Assembly: GCA_963700305.1 (NCBI GenBank)
Contig: CAVOXB010000012.1
Span: 62,001 to 126,000 of the forward strand
Origin: Desulfomonile sp963700305
GTDB taxonomy: Bacteria > Desulfobacterota > Desulfomonilia > Desulfomonilales > Desulfomonilaceae
Length of the DNA: 64,000 bases
Direction: 5' to 3'
This document shows, piece after piece, positions 8,452 through 17,352 of the stretch; positions within the stretch are counted from its first letter, which is position 1; every line of letters begins with the position of its first letter. The notes beneath the pieces were generated by a model that worked only from the letters and a program-made list of their open reading frames with translations, ran no database searches and was not told the DNA's origin. A program made the position numbers and the translations under genes.

Positions 8452-9999
8452 TCACGATCCGAAACGACGCCACCCTCGGCGATAGTACTTTACTAATATC
8501 TCGTCGTCCAAACGGTTGGGGACAACATCGTAAATTTGTGCATTGTCTTTGGGGAAAACAAATAGAGTTGGCAACATTTCATCAGTAAGAAACTTGAGCG
8601 GGATGTTCCTGTGGAGTTTCAAAGCGTGCGCATCGATCCTTCTCTTGGAAGCCATGACAAAGCCCCAATCGCCGAAAGAAGGCACGTACACATGATACGG
8701 ATAAACGTGGAAACTGTTGCTGCCTTCCGGACCTATTCTGGTTTCCTGCCAGGTCTTGGCCACGCACCAAAACGCCTCCGGAGCGTAAAATGGGCTTGTC
8801 GCCTGAGTGACAGCGATTCCATTTGCGTTGAGGTGCTGAGACACAAGCTTGTAGAAACTCTTAGTGTAAAGCCTCGCCAGAGAAAGGTTATTCGGGTCCG
8901 GCAAATCAAGAAAAATCGCGTCCCAAAATTCTTCGGATTCCTCGAGAAATTTGCTCGCGTCCTGTATGTGCACTCTGACCCTTGGATTCGAGAGGGCATT
9001 GTCGCTGAGGCCCGAAAGTGCGGGCCGTTCACGAAACAGCCGAACGACTTCAGCGTCGAGATCCACCAAATCTATAGTCTGGATTCGGGAGTACTTCAAA
9101 ACCTCACGGGCGGTCATTCCGTCGCCACCACCGAGTATCAGCACTCTTGCAGCTCCAGGAAGAGCCGACATTGCAGGATGAACCAATGATTCATGATAGC
9201 GGTGCTCGTCCACTGACGAAAACTGCAAACCTCCGTCAATATACATGCGGACATCGCTGCGCCACCTGGTCACGACAATTTTTTGGTAAGGCGTTTGCCG
9301 AGACAGAATAATGCTGTCCTGATAAAGAACATCTTCTGCAAAGGAGGTGAACACCCCGGAACCGGCGAATCCAAGCGCAAGCACTATTCCCGAAGCTGCC
9401 GCTGACATGGCCAACAGTCTTTTCCTTGCGAGCATGGGACCCATGACACGTATGCCCACACCTGCCACAACGATATTAATTATTCCGAACAGAAAGCTCG
9501 TCCGAAGCATTCCCAAATGCGGGACGAAAAAAAGCGGGAAAGCGCATGAGGCAAGCAGAGCGCCGAGATAATCCAACGCCAGGACGTTTGATACAGTGAG
9601 CCTCAAAGCCTCCTGACTTCGCAAAATCCGAATGAGTATCGGAATTTCCATGCCCACCAGGGTCCCAGTGACTGTCAAGACGCCCACCAGCACAGGAAGG
9701 TAAGCAGGCAGAGCTACAAACGTAAACAGAAGTATCCCCGCAGATAGCCCCCCTGAAAGTCCTATTCCGATCTGAATAGCTATGAATGCGTCGGAAAGGC
9801 CTTTCCCGACGAACCTGGTCAAATATGAGCCCAGCCCCATAGCTGAGAGGAAAACCCCTATGACTATGGAAAACTGAGTTACCGAGCCGCCCAATAAGTA
9901 GCTGGAAAGAGAAGCGGCAATTAGCTCATAAATCAATCCGCATACGGCAATTACAAATACCGCTGCTAAGAGAAAAATTCCCGGAAAGCGTTGGTCCAT
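8452..9999 (-). CDS. Membrane-fused polyamine aminopropyltransferase (spermidine synthase-like)
   Basis: A 515-residue protein joins an N-terminal domain of about seven membrane helices (residues 1-210, e.g. GIFLLAAVFVIAVCGLIYELIAASLSSYLLGG) to a C-terminal spermidine synthase domain. The latter shows LILGGGDGMTAREVLKY (SAM/dcSAM binding), DLVDLDAEVV and the catalytic-loop-like segment DAIFLDLPDPN. Soluble SpeE moves aminopropyl groups onto putrescine. The membrane-fused form is typical of operons with DUF350 and DUF4178 proteins, exactly the genes found upstream here on the same strand. In such modules a role in envelope stress has been proposed; the real acceptor is unknown. The gene is intact. 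Confidence 0.85.
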   Translation of the reverse strand: MDQRFPGIFLLAAVFVIAVCGLIYELIAASLSSYLLGGSVTQFSIVIGVFLSAMGLGSYLTRFVGKGLSDAFIAIQIGIGLSGGLSAGILLFTFVALPAYLPVLVGVLTVTGTLVGMEIPILIRILRSQEALRLTVSNVLALDYLGALLASCAFPLFFVPHLGMLRTSFLFGIINIVVAGVGIRVMGPMLARKRLLAMSAAASGIVLALGFAGSGVFTSFAEDVLYQDSIILSRQTPYQKIVVTRWRSDVRMYIDGGLQFSSVDEHRYHESLVHPAMSALPGAARVLILGGGDGMTAREVLKYSRIQTIDLVDLDAEVVRLFRERPALSGLSDNALSNPRVRVHIQDASKFLEESEEFWDAIFLDLPDPNNLSLARLYTKSFYKLVSQHLNANGIAVTQATSPFYAPEAFWCVAKTWQETRIGPEGSNSFHVYPYHVYVPSFGDWGFVMASKRRIDAHALKLHRNIPLKFLTDEMLPTLFVFPKDNAQIYDVVPNRLDDEILVKYYRRGWRRFGS

Positions 10000-10026
10000 T
10001 ATTGTGCGATCAGTCCTAATCTTGAT

Positions 10027-10257
10027 TTATCGCATCGCAGCTTGAATAATTATCGCCAGCGATAAGAATACAGACCCCATGATTATCGCCAACGCAACAT
10101 TCTGATCTTCTTCGATTTCCTTCCGTAGGGAAAAAGGCGAGACCATTTGCATGATCCAGAGGGCTGCAGCAAATATGGCCAGCCCGATGACCGAATAAAT
10201 CAGCGTGCTGAGCATAGCCAATGGTTTCAAATCGTGCCAAAATTGTTCCATATCCAT
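10027..10257 (-). CDS. DUF350 family membrane protein
   Basis: A 76-residue protein with two membrane segments (MLSTLIYSVIGLAIFAAALWIM and VALAIIMGSVFLSLAIIIQAAM) around a charged loop (SLRKEIEEDQN). This is the one-unit form of DUF350. It sits 27 bases before the spermidine synthase-like gene and downstream of the DUF4178 gene, its usual neighbours. Function is unknown; the context suggests it helps a membrane-associated polyamine-type modification. Confidence 0.8.
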   Translation of the reverse strand: MDMEQFWHDLKPLAMLSTLIYSVIGLAIFAAALWIMQMVSPFSLRKEIEEDQNVALAIIMGSVFLSLAIIIQAAMR

Positions 10258-10508
10258 TCTCCAGGAATATTGTTGTACTACCGTACCAAAACCAGGAAGT
10301 ATCTTTCTCGTCGCGACTCCTGCCTCCTCGCGGCAGGATCGGCATCTGGAAATGCCTCAAGACCTCGAGATAGAATCTGTTCCTGCGCGGGGGCGCGTCG
10401 AGAAACGCCTAGATTTGGGCGGTTCACGAACTGCCCCTGCAAGTGGCAACGTTGCTTTTGCAAGGTTTCCAATTGTGACACGGTATAACTGTAACCTGTC
10501 CTCCCAAA

Positions 10509-10730
10509 TCATTTTCCGCCCCTGTATCCGCCGCCTCCCGCGTGGGTCCTGCCCAGGAAATAGTAGCCAGCGCCGCGAGCCCCATGGCCCGATGATCCTT
10601 CTCTAATGCTCACGGGCTTGACGAGCGGTTTTGGCAAGAACCAGCCGTGAAAGCACGCTCCATAAGCAGTCACGGTTGAGGCTAAAAGAATACCTGCAAC
10701 AAACATTTTTGAGATCAGGCCCTTAAACAA
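10509..10730 (-). CDS. Small exported glycine-rich protein in the DUF4178 operon
   Basis: The 73-residue product has a signal peptide (SKMFVAGILLASTVTAYGA) and a short mature part rich in Gly and aromatic residues, ending RTHAGGGGYRGGK. It lies between the DUF4178 and DUF350 genes on the same strand. Such operons often hold a small secreted protein at this place. No family name is recognised. Confidence 0.55.
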   Translation of the reverse strand: MFKGLISKMFVAGILLASTVTAYGACFHGWFLPKPLVKPVSIREGSSGHGARGAGYYFLGRTHAGGGGYRGGK

Positions 10731-10788
10731 AATCTCTCCCCATTTGTGCGATGTGTTCGAAGTGGTTCGCTCTACGGCTTATTCGGAT

Positions 10789-12684
10789 TCAATCATCGTC
10801 CCCGTCTTCTGTCACACTTTTCCACCGCCTCGACTCAAATATGGACCTGCCAATAGGCCGAATCATCAGAGCAGTGAAAGCCATCAATATCGGTATTATG
10901 AAATACCATGAGATGGTGGTGCCCGAATATACTGTTATGTACATAGGCTCATTTCTCGGTGGCCCACTTGTCCCGCTACCTCCGGCGGCATGAACCAGAA
11001 TGCGATACCATCCAGCCTTATTGATCTTAAAGTAGGAAGAAAAGTCCGAAGCTCCCTCGCTCCAGTGCCCCTCAGAATCCGTCCCGTGATAATAGCCCGC
11101 TTCATCGAAAAATTCCGAGATTACGCTGTCGGACGCATCCACAACAGCGAAATCTATAGAGAGCCAGGAGTTATCCAAAGGCGCATGGCCCACAAGCCGC
11201 AACAACGTGCCGCCACGGTTTATCTCGAACGGTTGAGTCAGATATTCCTTGGTATATTGCTCCGCCGTAACCTTCTCTTGCAGCAAGCGATTGTTTTTGT
11301 TAGCTGAAAAGCTGTAAAGCAGTAAGACGACATTCAGGATCAGAAAAATCCCTCCGATGGCCCATAAACCGTTTGTCCACGAGTACGGAACATAAGGTTG
11401 GCAGGAATAGACTCCACGACCCGACGGAAGCCTAAAGTCCTTTGGGAGAGCTGCTTTCAATTCCTCATGACTTACATAGCGCCCCCGGAACATCTCGACT
11501 TCGGGGCCGGTGATTTCCCTGTCGATAAATTCGGGAGGCTTTATCAGATGCGTGTACTGAGTCGTTTCTCCCACGACAGCACGCCACGGCAACGCTCCAT
11601 CGACCCATTGAAGCCTTTGCGCACCCTGCTCGTACAATCTGAATGTCTCCTGCCCTACTGTGATTTTCTTATTGGCTTTGCAGCCTGGCGGGATGGCTAC
11701 GGTCGTATGTGATGGCAGGCTTATTGTGAAGTGACCGTCTTCTTCCGAAAGCCACAAATAACCTGCATCCGGATTGTGCAGCACGTATTCAAAAGATCGA
11801 TATTTGTTTTCAGCATAGAGCAGACGCCCCATCACTTGATATTTCACTTTGTCCAGCGTCAGCGGAGTTCCGATCTGAAAAGTGAACCTCGGTTCTTTGC
11901 CGACATTCTTGCCAACTACTTTGGCTTTGGCCTCGTCAAGCTCCAGTCCGGAACCACATGCCGCACAGACTACCATTGCAGTGGTCTCGACTCGTGCTCC
12001 TTCGTAGGGTTTTCCACAAGATGGACAACGAATGATCTGGCCAAGTCGGCTGTCCGGAGCTGATTTCTGGTCAGACCGGCTGGATTTTAGCTCGATTATC
12101 TGGCCGATGAACGCCCGAGGAACCCCCTCACTGTCGTATTCCAAGCCGAAAGAAAAACTGCCGTCAGGGGCAGCACCGTCAGCGTACGGATAAACTTCCC
12201 CGATTTCCACCGGGAACGGAATTTCGCCTTCTCCACCGATGCAGCGCGCCTGTCCTATTTCCTCCACTATGCCTGTCTTCTTGTCTCCCAGAGAGATTTC
12301 CATGCCCGGTTTTAGCACTGAATGCTCAGGCACCGTTCCGGTCAAAGTCAGCGGTTGCTCAAGAAAAAGCTCGCCTTCGTCTTCGCTCAACCAAAGGATG
12401 CGGCCATCCTGCATTTCCACGAACCATTCGTTCCAGGAGCCGCTTTCGTGTGAATATGACAATCTGCCAAGAACTCTGAAAGACTCACCTTTGACCTTGC
12501 CGGTAGCACCAACCCTGAAACGAGAGGATGGGGGCAAATCCATCGACTTCTGCCCTGCACGCAGCGCCGATTCGTCATCCCAGTACATTGCGGTCTTGCA
12601 GTAATCGCAAACCTTCATCAATATTCCGGGATTTGTTACAAGATTTGCTGCACCGCAAGAGGGACAGCTGAATTCTCTTTCCAT
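10789..12684 (-). CDS. DUF4178 domain protein with two zinc ribbons
   Basis: The 631-residue protein starts with a zinc ribbon (CPSCGAANLVT...CDYC), followed by a first DUF4178 unit (VGATGKVKGESFRVLGRLSY...WNEWFVEMQDGRILWLSEDEGE). A second zinc ribbon (CPSCGKPYEG...CAACGSG) and a second DUF4178 unit (KVKYQVMGRLLYAENKYRSFEYVL) follow. The C-terminal third has a membrane helix (LWAIGGIFLILNVVLLLYSF), a beta-rich extracytoplasmic part and a last helix before the end. It heads an operon with the small exported, DUF350 and spermidine synthase-like genes. The duplicated architecture is intact. Biochemical role unknown. Confidence 0.8.
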   Translation of the reverse strand: MEREFSCPSCGAANLVTNPGILMKVCDYCKTAMYWDDESALRAGQKSMDLPPSSRFRVGATGKVKGESFRVLGRLSYSHESGSWNEWFVEMQDGRILWLSEDEGELFLEQPLTLTGTVPEHSVLKPGMEISLGDKKTGIVEEIGQARCIGGEGEIPFPVEIGEVYPYADGAAPDGSFSFGLEYDSEGVPRAFIGQIIELKSSRSDQKSAPDSRLGQIIRCPSCGKPYEGARVETTAMVVCAACGSGLELDEAKAKVVGKNVGKEPRFTFQIGTPLTLDKVKYQVMGRLLYAENKYRSFEYVLHNPDAGYLWLSEEDGHFTISLPSHTTVAIPPGCKANKKITVGQETFRLYEQGAQRLQWVDGALPWRAVVGETTQYTHLIKPPEFIDREITGPEVEMFRGRYVSHEELKAALPKDFRLPSGRGVYSCQPYVPYSWTNGLWAIGGIFLILNVVLLLYSFSANKNNRLLQEKVTAEQYTKEYLTQPFEINRGGTLLRLVGHAPLDNSWLSIDFAVVDASDSVISEFFDEAGYYHGTDSEGHWSEGASDFSSYFKINKAGWYRILVHAAGGSGTSGPPRNEPMYITVYSGTTISWYFIIPILMAFTALMIRPIGRSIFESRRWKSVTEDGDDD

Positions 12685-12752
12685 GTTTAGAACATTCGCG
12701 TGCGACTTTGGTTAAGGATAATCATTTCGGCTGGGGATGATTGTCGGTCAAA

Positions 12753-13559
12753 TCAGTCCTGATCCAGCTCAACGCCACGTTTAGTGGCAGCTTCTACGAC
12801 TTCCATAAGAATTCCGCGCAGACCGGCTCGCTCTAAAACCTTCATCCCTGCGATAGTGGTACCACCCGGAGAAGTAATACGGTCCTTTAACTCACTGAAC
12901 TGGGCCCCACTTTCAGCCATGGATGCGGCCCCGAGGAACGTCTGGATTGTCAGTGCTCGTGCTGTGGGACGGTCCATCCCCATGCAGACCGCTCCGTCCA
13001 CGAAAGCCTCCATGATTGCAAAAAGATAGCCTGGTCCGCTTCCCGAGAGGGCGGTCACAACGTTCATCAGCTTCTCTTCCACCGACACAGCGGATCCAAC
13101 AGAGGAAAAGAGGTCCAGAACCTGCTCGAGGTCCTGGTCAGTTGCATTTCCGGCCTTGCACATGGCCGCGGCGCCGGCACCAACCATCGCTGGCGCGTTG
13201 GGCATTACCCTGATTACTCTCGCGGTAGAACCAACTTTAGACAGAATGAATTTGGTGGAAATTCCAGCTGCAATAGACACCAGAATGGGCCCGTCTTTAA
13301 TCTGCGGGGCTATACCCTCCAAAACAGGACTGATTACCTGTGGTTTTACAGCAACAATAACAACATCAGTCTGGGAATCAATGGCCTGGGAAAGCTTCTC
13401 CACAGGGAGAATCCCGAATTCGTCCAGGAGCGGTATGATCTTTCCTGGATCCACGTCGAAAACGCGGATGCCATCGGGCATAGCTTTTCCCGATGCAATA
13501 AATCCTCGCAATAGGGCCTCACCCATATTGCCTGCACCTATTATGCTTATACCTTTCAA
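12753..13559 (-). CDS. proC: Pyrroline-5-carboxylate reductase
   Basis: The enzyme reduces 1-pyrroline-5-carboxylate to L-proline with NAD(P)H in the cytosol. The 268-residue sequence has the Rossmann motif GAGNMGEALLRGF at residue 8, VRVMPNAPAMVGAGAAAMC for the substrate-side loop, ALSGSGPGYLFAIMEAFVDGAV, and the family signature near DRITSPGGTTIAGMKVLE. Length and order match ProC. It lies 68 bases upstream of the DUF4178 gene on the same strand and divergent from yedF. It is intact. Confidence 0.93.
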   Translation of the reverse strand: MKGISIIGAGNMGEALLRGFIASGKAMPDGIRVFDVDPGKIIPLLDEFGILPVEKLSQAIDSQTDVVIVAVKPQVISPVLEGIAPQIKDGPILVSIAAGISTKFILSKVGSTARVIRVMPNAPAMVGAGAAAMCKAGNATDQDLEQVLDLFSSVGSAVSVEEKLMNVVTALSGSGPGYLFAIMEAFVDGAVCMGMDRPTARALTIQTFLGAASMAESGAQFSELKDRITSPGGTTIAGMKVLERAGLRGILMEVVEAATKRGVELDQD

Positions 13560-13726
13560 GTTATGCTCCTGCGCTCTTGAAAGAGCTACTGAATTAGTCT
13601 ATAAATATTATAGGGAAAGCCGAAGCTTATTCGGTCACACATATAGTAGCACGGAAGGCATCGGCTTCACAGGAAAAATCAGCTTTTCCATGTGATAAGC
13701 GATTCCAATACGCAGGAGGATTCCTA

Positions 13727-14356
13727 ATGAATGACGTTTTCATGGTGGACGCTCGGGGGCTTTCGTGTCCCCAACCGGTTCTGGAAACCAAGAGGGCATT
13801 TGAGGAGTCCAATGCTCTCCAGATTAAGATTCTCGTAGACAATGCGACTTCAAAGGAAAACGTCAAAAGATTCGCGTCGAATCAAGGCTGCGAAGTTCAG
13901 ATCCAGGATCTGGGAGCGGAGCAGTATGAAATTAATGTAAGAAGACCGATAGGGGAATCGCCGGCAGTGACCATCCAGGAATTACTGCCCTGCCCTGCGC
14001 CTGAAACCGCGACCAATGGAAAAAACGTGGTCTACATCGGCACTAACAGCATGGGGCTTGGCGATGAAGATCTTGGCCAGAAGCTGATGCGCGGGTTCCT
14101 CAGGACCTGGATTGACGTTACACCTACGCCCTGGCGGATGATTTTTATCAATTCAGGCGTGGAGCTGACTACGCTGGACGAGGAAGCTGTCGAAGCCATC
14201 TCTTTGCTGGAAGAAAAAGGAGTGGAAATACTTTCCTGCGGAACATGCCTTCAGCATTTCGGCTTGACCGACAAGCTCAAAGCGGGCAGAGTGACGAACA
14301 TGTTCGAGGTAATAGAATCCTTCAATGCCGCAAATAAAGTGATCTCACCGGACTGA
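13727..14356 (+). CDS. yedF: Sulfurtransferase-like selenium metabolism protein YedF
   Basis: The N-terminal 75 residues are a TusA/SirA-like domain with VDARGLSCPQPVLETKRA carrying the reactive CPxP cysteine. The C-terminal half is a DsrE/F-like domain (VVYIGTNSMGLGDEDLGQKLMRGFLRT) with cysteines in ILSCGTCLQHFGL. This two-domain form (about 200 residues) is found mostly in bacteria that make selenoproteins or selenium cofactors, and supports selenium use in this organism. AGGAGG precedes the start. The UGA-containing gene at 26388-27266 is a likely client of the same selenium economy; the link is inferred. Confidence 0.88.
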   Translation: MNDVFMVDARGLSCPQPVLETKRAFEESNALQIKILVDNATSKENVKRFASNQGCEVQIQDLGAEQYEINVRRPIGESPAVTIQELLPCPAPETATNGKNVVYIGTNSMGLGDEDLGQKLMRGFLRTWIDVTPTPWRMIFINSGVELTTLDEEAVEAISLLEEKGVEILSCGTCLQHFGLTDKLKAGRVTNMFEVIESFNAANKVISPD

Positions 14357-14360
14357 TGGA

Positions 14361-15200
14361 TTAAAGCTCTATTTCCAGGCTCTCGTATGCGGCCATTGTT
14401 TGTGGAAATCTTTCTTGGGCTTTTCGCTCTATTTCTGCAACTATTTCGTCGCAATTACCGTGATGGAACAGCACCAGGAGCCCCACTTTCGCTGCGGCTG
14501 CCAATTCTACTGCCGCTTCCCAGGTGCTATGACCCCAGGATTGCCTGGAGATGTCGTCATCAAGTCCGAGGTACTGCTCTGGGGTGAACATGCTGTCGTA
14601 GATCAGTACGTCAGCTCCTTGAGCCAGCTTGAGCATTTTTGAGTGGATTCCTTCCTCGTGTTCCGTGTCGCTGGCGTATACGACCGTCTTGTCACAAGCC
14701 TCCAATCGATACCCGAAGCTACCTCCAGGATGGTTTAACCGTTCGGTTTGCACGACAATTTCATCGATCGCTATTTTCTGGCCTGGGTCAAGGTCATGGA
14801 ACGTGAGGGTTGCGCTCAGTTCATCGAGTCTCACCGGAAAATTGGGATAGTCCATTTGCTCGCGCATCAGTCGATGTATTGTAGAGTTCAGATTACTGCC
14901 GCCGTAAAGATGAAATTCTGCGCCATTCAAGAAAGCCGGAGCAAAGAATGGAAATCCTTGAACGTGGTCCCAATGGAGGTGAGAAAAGAAAATGTGGCCG
15001 TAAAGTCTATCATTCTCATTTGCGGCTTTGCGCCGCCTAACGATGTCTTCACCTAATTCGCGAATGCCTGTTCCAGCGTCGAAAATAATTAGAGTGCTGC
15101 CGCACTGTACTTCAACGCACGCGGTATTTCCGCCGTATTTGAGAGTAGTCGGCCCGGGACGAGGTAAGCTTCCGTGAACCCCCCAGAACTTTATGAGCAT
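14361..15200 (-). CDS. MBL-fold metallo-hydrolase
   Basis: A beta-lactamase-fold hydrolase with the metal motif SHLHWDHVQGFP, VVYASDTEHEE for the bridging aspartate, and a late histidine in LLVLFHHGNCDE. Its start MLIKFWGVHGSLPRPGPTTLKYGGNTACVEV is the signature of the cyclic-phosphodiesterase/PhnP-like 'KFWGVRGS' group. The ATG at 15200 fits homologues better than the one seven codons upstream. It is intact and convergent with yedF. Substrate unknown; phosphodiester or nucleotide hydrolysis is likely. Confidence 0.8.
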   Translation of the reverse strand: MLIKFWGVHGSLPRPGPTTLKYGGNTACVEVQCGSTLIIFDAGTGIRELGEDIVRRRKAANENDRLYGHIFFSHLHWDHVQGFPFFAPAFLNGAEFHLYGGSNLNSTIHRLMREQMDYPNFPVRLDELSATLTFHDLDPGQKIAIDEIVVQTERLNHPGGSFGYRLEACDKTVVYASDTEHEEGIHSKMLKLAQGADVLIYDSMFTPEQYLGLDDDISRQSWGHSTWEAAVELAAAAKVGLLVLFHHGNCDEIVAEIERKAQERFPQTMAAYESLEIEL

Positions 15201-15530
15201 GAGCCTTTCCCACACCTCCATCCACAGCAGGCAGGACGGAATAATCGACCGTACATTAAAAGCACATTATTATTGCAGATGTATGGCCTTAAAGTCAAGA
15301 ATTCCATGTGTCCATAATCCACGGTCTAGTTTTGTCATGTCGCCGGTATTTGGTTCCGAGGTACCAAATGAATGAGTTCACGTCGGCAGTGAGGCCCATA
15401 GATGAGGTCTGACTGGGCGACTGCTCAAAATGTATGTCCCTTCCCCTGATTCGGGCTGTTTTCTGAGCAAACTATTCCCCCCGGCTCTTCTCAGCCCCCT
15501 CCCAGCCCCACTTTGCCCCCGCGCTTTGTC
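15201..15530. other. Gene-free stretch before the insertion sequence
   Basis: No convincing coding frame. GGTATTTGGTTCCGAGGTACCAAATG at 15346-15371 (a short imperfect palindrome) is the only clear structure. The right part probably includes the left end of the insertion sequence, but I could not match reliable terminal inverted repeats. Confidence 0.3.
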
Positions 15531-17048
15531 TTAGCCCGAATCGCACAGGCACATCATCCTCCTTCGCGCTTCGAGAAGTATCTCGTTCGACGCATGCCCC
15601 CCAACCAGCCGAACGATAAGGTGTCGAGAGTGTGTGAGCACACGTCCCGGCGCCTTGATCAGCCAGAAGCGAATCGCCTTGAGACGACGATTTACCCAGC
15701 TTCCCCCCAATACCAAGCGCTTCATGGCCGAATTCAGATTGAACGCAAGAATCATGATCTGCCACCATGCGGCATTGGCTCCAAAAAGACCGGAAGGAAA
15801 CTTCCCTCCTGCCAGGTCCTCCTTCATGATCGAATGCGCTTCTTCAGACTTCCCGCACCGGCCTCGATACCACCAGATGAGTTCATCGGCCGCACAGTCT
15901 CGGTTCGTCACAATGCCCGTAACCTTGTACTTCACTCTCCCCCAATTCATGGTCTGAAACGGCAAACTCAGCTGATCATCCAGGCCGGGGAGGGCCTGCT
16001 GTTCGAGGGGTTCACGAATCGCAAGATACCGATACTCCGGACCGTGCTTCTTGCGCCCAGCCCACGTGGGCACGAAACAGACTTCAGCATACTCCTGGCA
16101 CGTATCCACCAGCTTCCCCTTCAACTCTCGATACAAAGGCTGCCAATCCTCGTCCGCTACATCTGCCACTGCTTGCCGATATGCCTCGTTCACCGGCGCT
16201 CCCACAGCGAAACCTATGGTCCCGAATCGTTTATTTTTCCCCTCAGCGCAGTATTTGAGGAGATCCTCTTGATATCCTGCCGCATCCGAACGCAGATACA
16301 CCGTCTTCACGCCAGAGGGCACAAACCCCAACGTTTGCTCGAATGCACGGAGAAGATCATAATTGGCGGGAACATTGCCGTCTCGGAATTCGCTGAACAG
16401 GATGAGTCGCTGCTCGGCCCAATAAAAGTTCAGCGGCTGATACGCCTTGTATTTCAGGTAACAATATTCCGCCTCCTTCTTGTGCGTCTGTGACACGGTT
16501 GCGTCCATGTCCACGGTAGCCGTGGTCTCCGGAGATTTCCTCTGCATCTCTGCCGCAAAGCCCGCATTGCACTCGATCAAACCCATCAGATGCTCCGTGG
16601 GCCGGTGAATGAAAGCCTTATGGGGCTCCTTTTGCTTCTCCTGCTCGAAATCGTGAAAACACGCCAGCCACTCACGGATAATGGTCTCAGACGGCACTGT
16701 CCGGGTCCTTGCTTTGCGCCACCGTCTTCTCAGCGCCCGCTTTTCCGAACCCGTTCGACCATAGCCCTCAATCTCCCGAAGAAATCGACAGAACCCCTCG
16801 TCACTCTCCAGTACCCTGACATCGTCAACGCAGTCTCCTCCCGCAACATTCAACCAGATCAGCGGCAGCGCCATCTGTTCGTCCGTCCAGCCCTGATTAC
16901 CCTGACGAACCCGCACATGCTCGGATATGAGGCGCCCTAAACCCATCGCATGAGCGAATTCCACGTATGCAGGCAGCCCCGCAAGCGCTGTGAGCCCCCC
17001 GTCTCTCTTTTCTATTTCATACTGGAATGGAAGAAGACCTTGTGCCAT
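15531..17048 (-). CDS. IS1380-family transposase
   Basis: The protein of about 505 residues catalyses cut-and-paste movement of its element. The family start LLPFQYEIEKRDGGLTALAGLPAYVE is present. Catalytic acids lie in ATVDMDATVSQTHK (first D), VYLRSDAAGYQ (second D) and the C-terminal YRGRCGKSEEAHSIMKEDLAGG (E), followed by the usual FGANAAWWQIMILAFNLNS. The ATG at 17048 follows GAGGTGA and gives the standard MAQGLLPFQYE start; a frame 24 codons longer exists but is less likely. Intact, so the element may still be active. Confidence 0.88.
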   Translation of the reverse strand: MAQGLLPFQYEIEKRDGGLTALAGLPAYVEFAHAMGLGRLISEHVRVRQGNQGWTDEQMALPLIWLNVAGGDCVDDVRVLESDEGFCRFLREIEGYGRTGSEKRALRRRWRKARTRTVPSETIIREWLACFHDFEQEKQKEPHKAFIHRPTEHLMGLIECNAGFAAEMQRKSPETTATVDMDATVSQTHKKEAEYCYLKYKAYQPLNFYWAEQRLILFSEFRDGNVPANYDLLRAFEQTLGFVPSGVKTVYLRSDAAGYQEDLLKYCAEGKNKRFGTIGFAVGAPVNEAYRQAVADVADEDWQPLYRELKGKLVDTCQEYAEVCFVPTWAGRKKHGPEYRYLAIREPLEQQALPGLDDQLSLPFQTMNWGRVKYKVTGIVTNRDCAADELIWWYRGRCGKSEEAHSIMKEDLAGGKFPSGLFGANAAWWQIMILAFNLNSAMKRLVLGGSWVNRRLKAIRFWLIKAPGRVLTHSRHLIVRLVGGHASNEILLEARRRMMCLCDSG

Positions 17049-17120
17049 ACTCGCTTCACCTCGTTGGTGATAGATTCTTCGTGGTAAAAGCATTCTATCC
17101 CCCTGAAACCTCAGGGGCAA
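15531..17120 (-). mobile_element. IS1380-family insertion sequence (ends not resolved)
   Basis: One intact DDE transposase of the IS1380/DDE_Tnp_1 group fills the element. C-rich segments flank it (TTCCCCTGATTCGGG near 15439 and CCCCTGAAACCTCAGGGG near 17100), but they do not form a convincing terminal repeat pair, so the borders given are those of the coding frame. Gene remnants on its right side suggest that insertion or later decay damaged neighbours. Confidence 0.7.
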
Positions 17121-17242
17121 CGAGGTTTTTTACTTTTCTTGACCCGCGATCTAGGGTGTTAGAAGTTTCTTCGAGGGGAGTTCAGGTGCCGAGGTTTTGG
17201 GGTTGACACGCGGGGAATGTGCTCCGCAGCTCTCCGAGTCTA

Positions 17243-17320
17243 ATGGACAAAAAGAAATTGCCTGAACCGGATGACAAGGAACAATCCACTGGGTTTATTG
17301 AGACCGCCGAGCGCATTTAG
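17243..17320 (+). pseudogene. Remnant of a small conserved protein beside the insertion sequence
   Basis: The frame reads MDKKKLPEPDDKEQSTGFIETAERI and hits TAG, after which AYDKCF follows in the same frame. It resembles the N-terminus of a small basic/acidic protein family (KKK...DKEQS..FIETA) common in proteobacteria. The stop and lack of the usual downstream part suggest a fragment. Confidence 0.35.
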
Positions 17321-17352
17321 GCCTACGACAAGTGCTTTTACGTCCTATTATT

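Noticed and set aside
8611..9189. A 192-codon plus-strand frame across the spermidine synthase-like gene
   Set aside because: Pure antisense shadow of a conserved domain, with no recognisable motif.
10278..10481. A 67-codon minus-strand frame between the DUF350 and small exported genes
   Set aside because: No ribosome site, no hydrophobic or family pattern and a biased Arg/Gln composition. A SAM decarboxylase, expected in some such operons, was looked for and not found there.
15513..16493. A long open frame antisense to the transposase
   Set aside because: It has no family features and mirrors the codon pattern of the intact transposase on the other strand.
15430..17200. Terminal inverted repeats and target duplication of the IS1380 element
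   Set aside because: C-rich segments at both ends share only CCCCTGA; no pair of adequate length and no flanking duplication could be aligned by eye.
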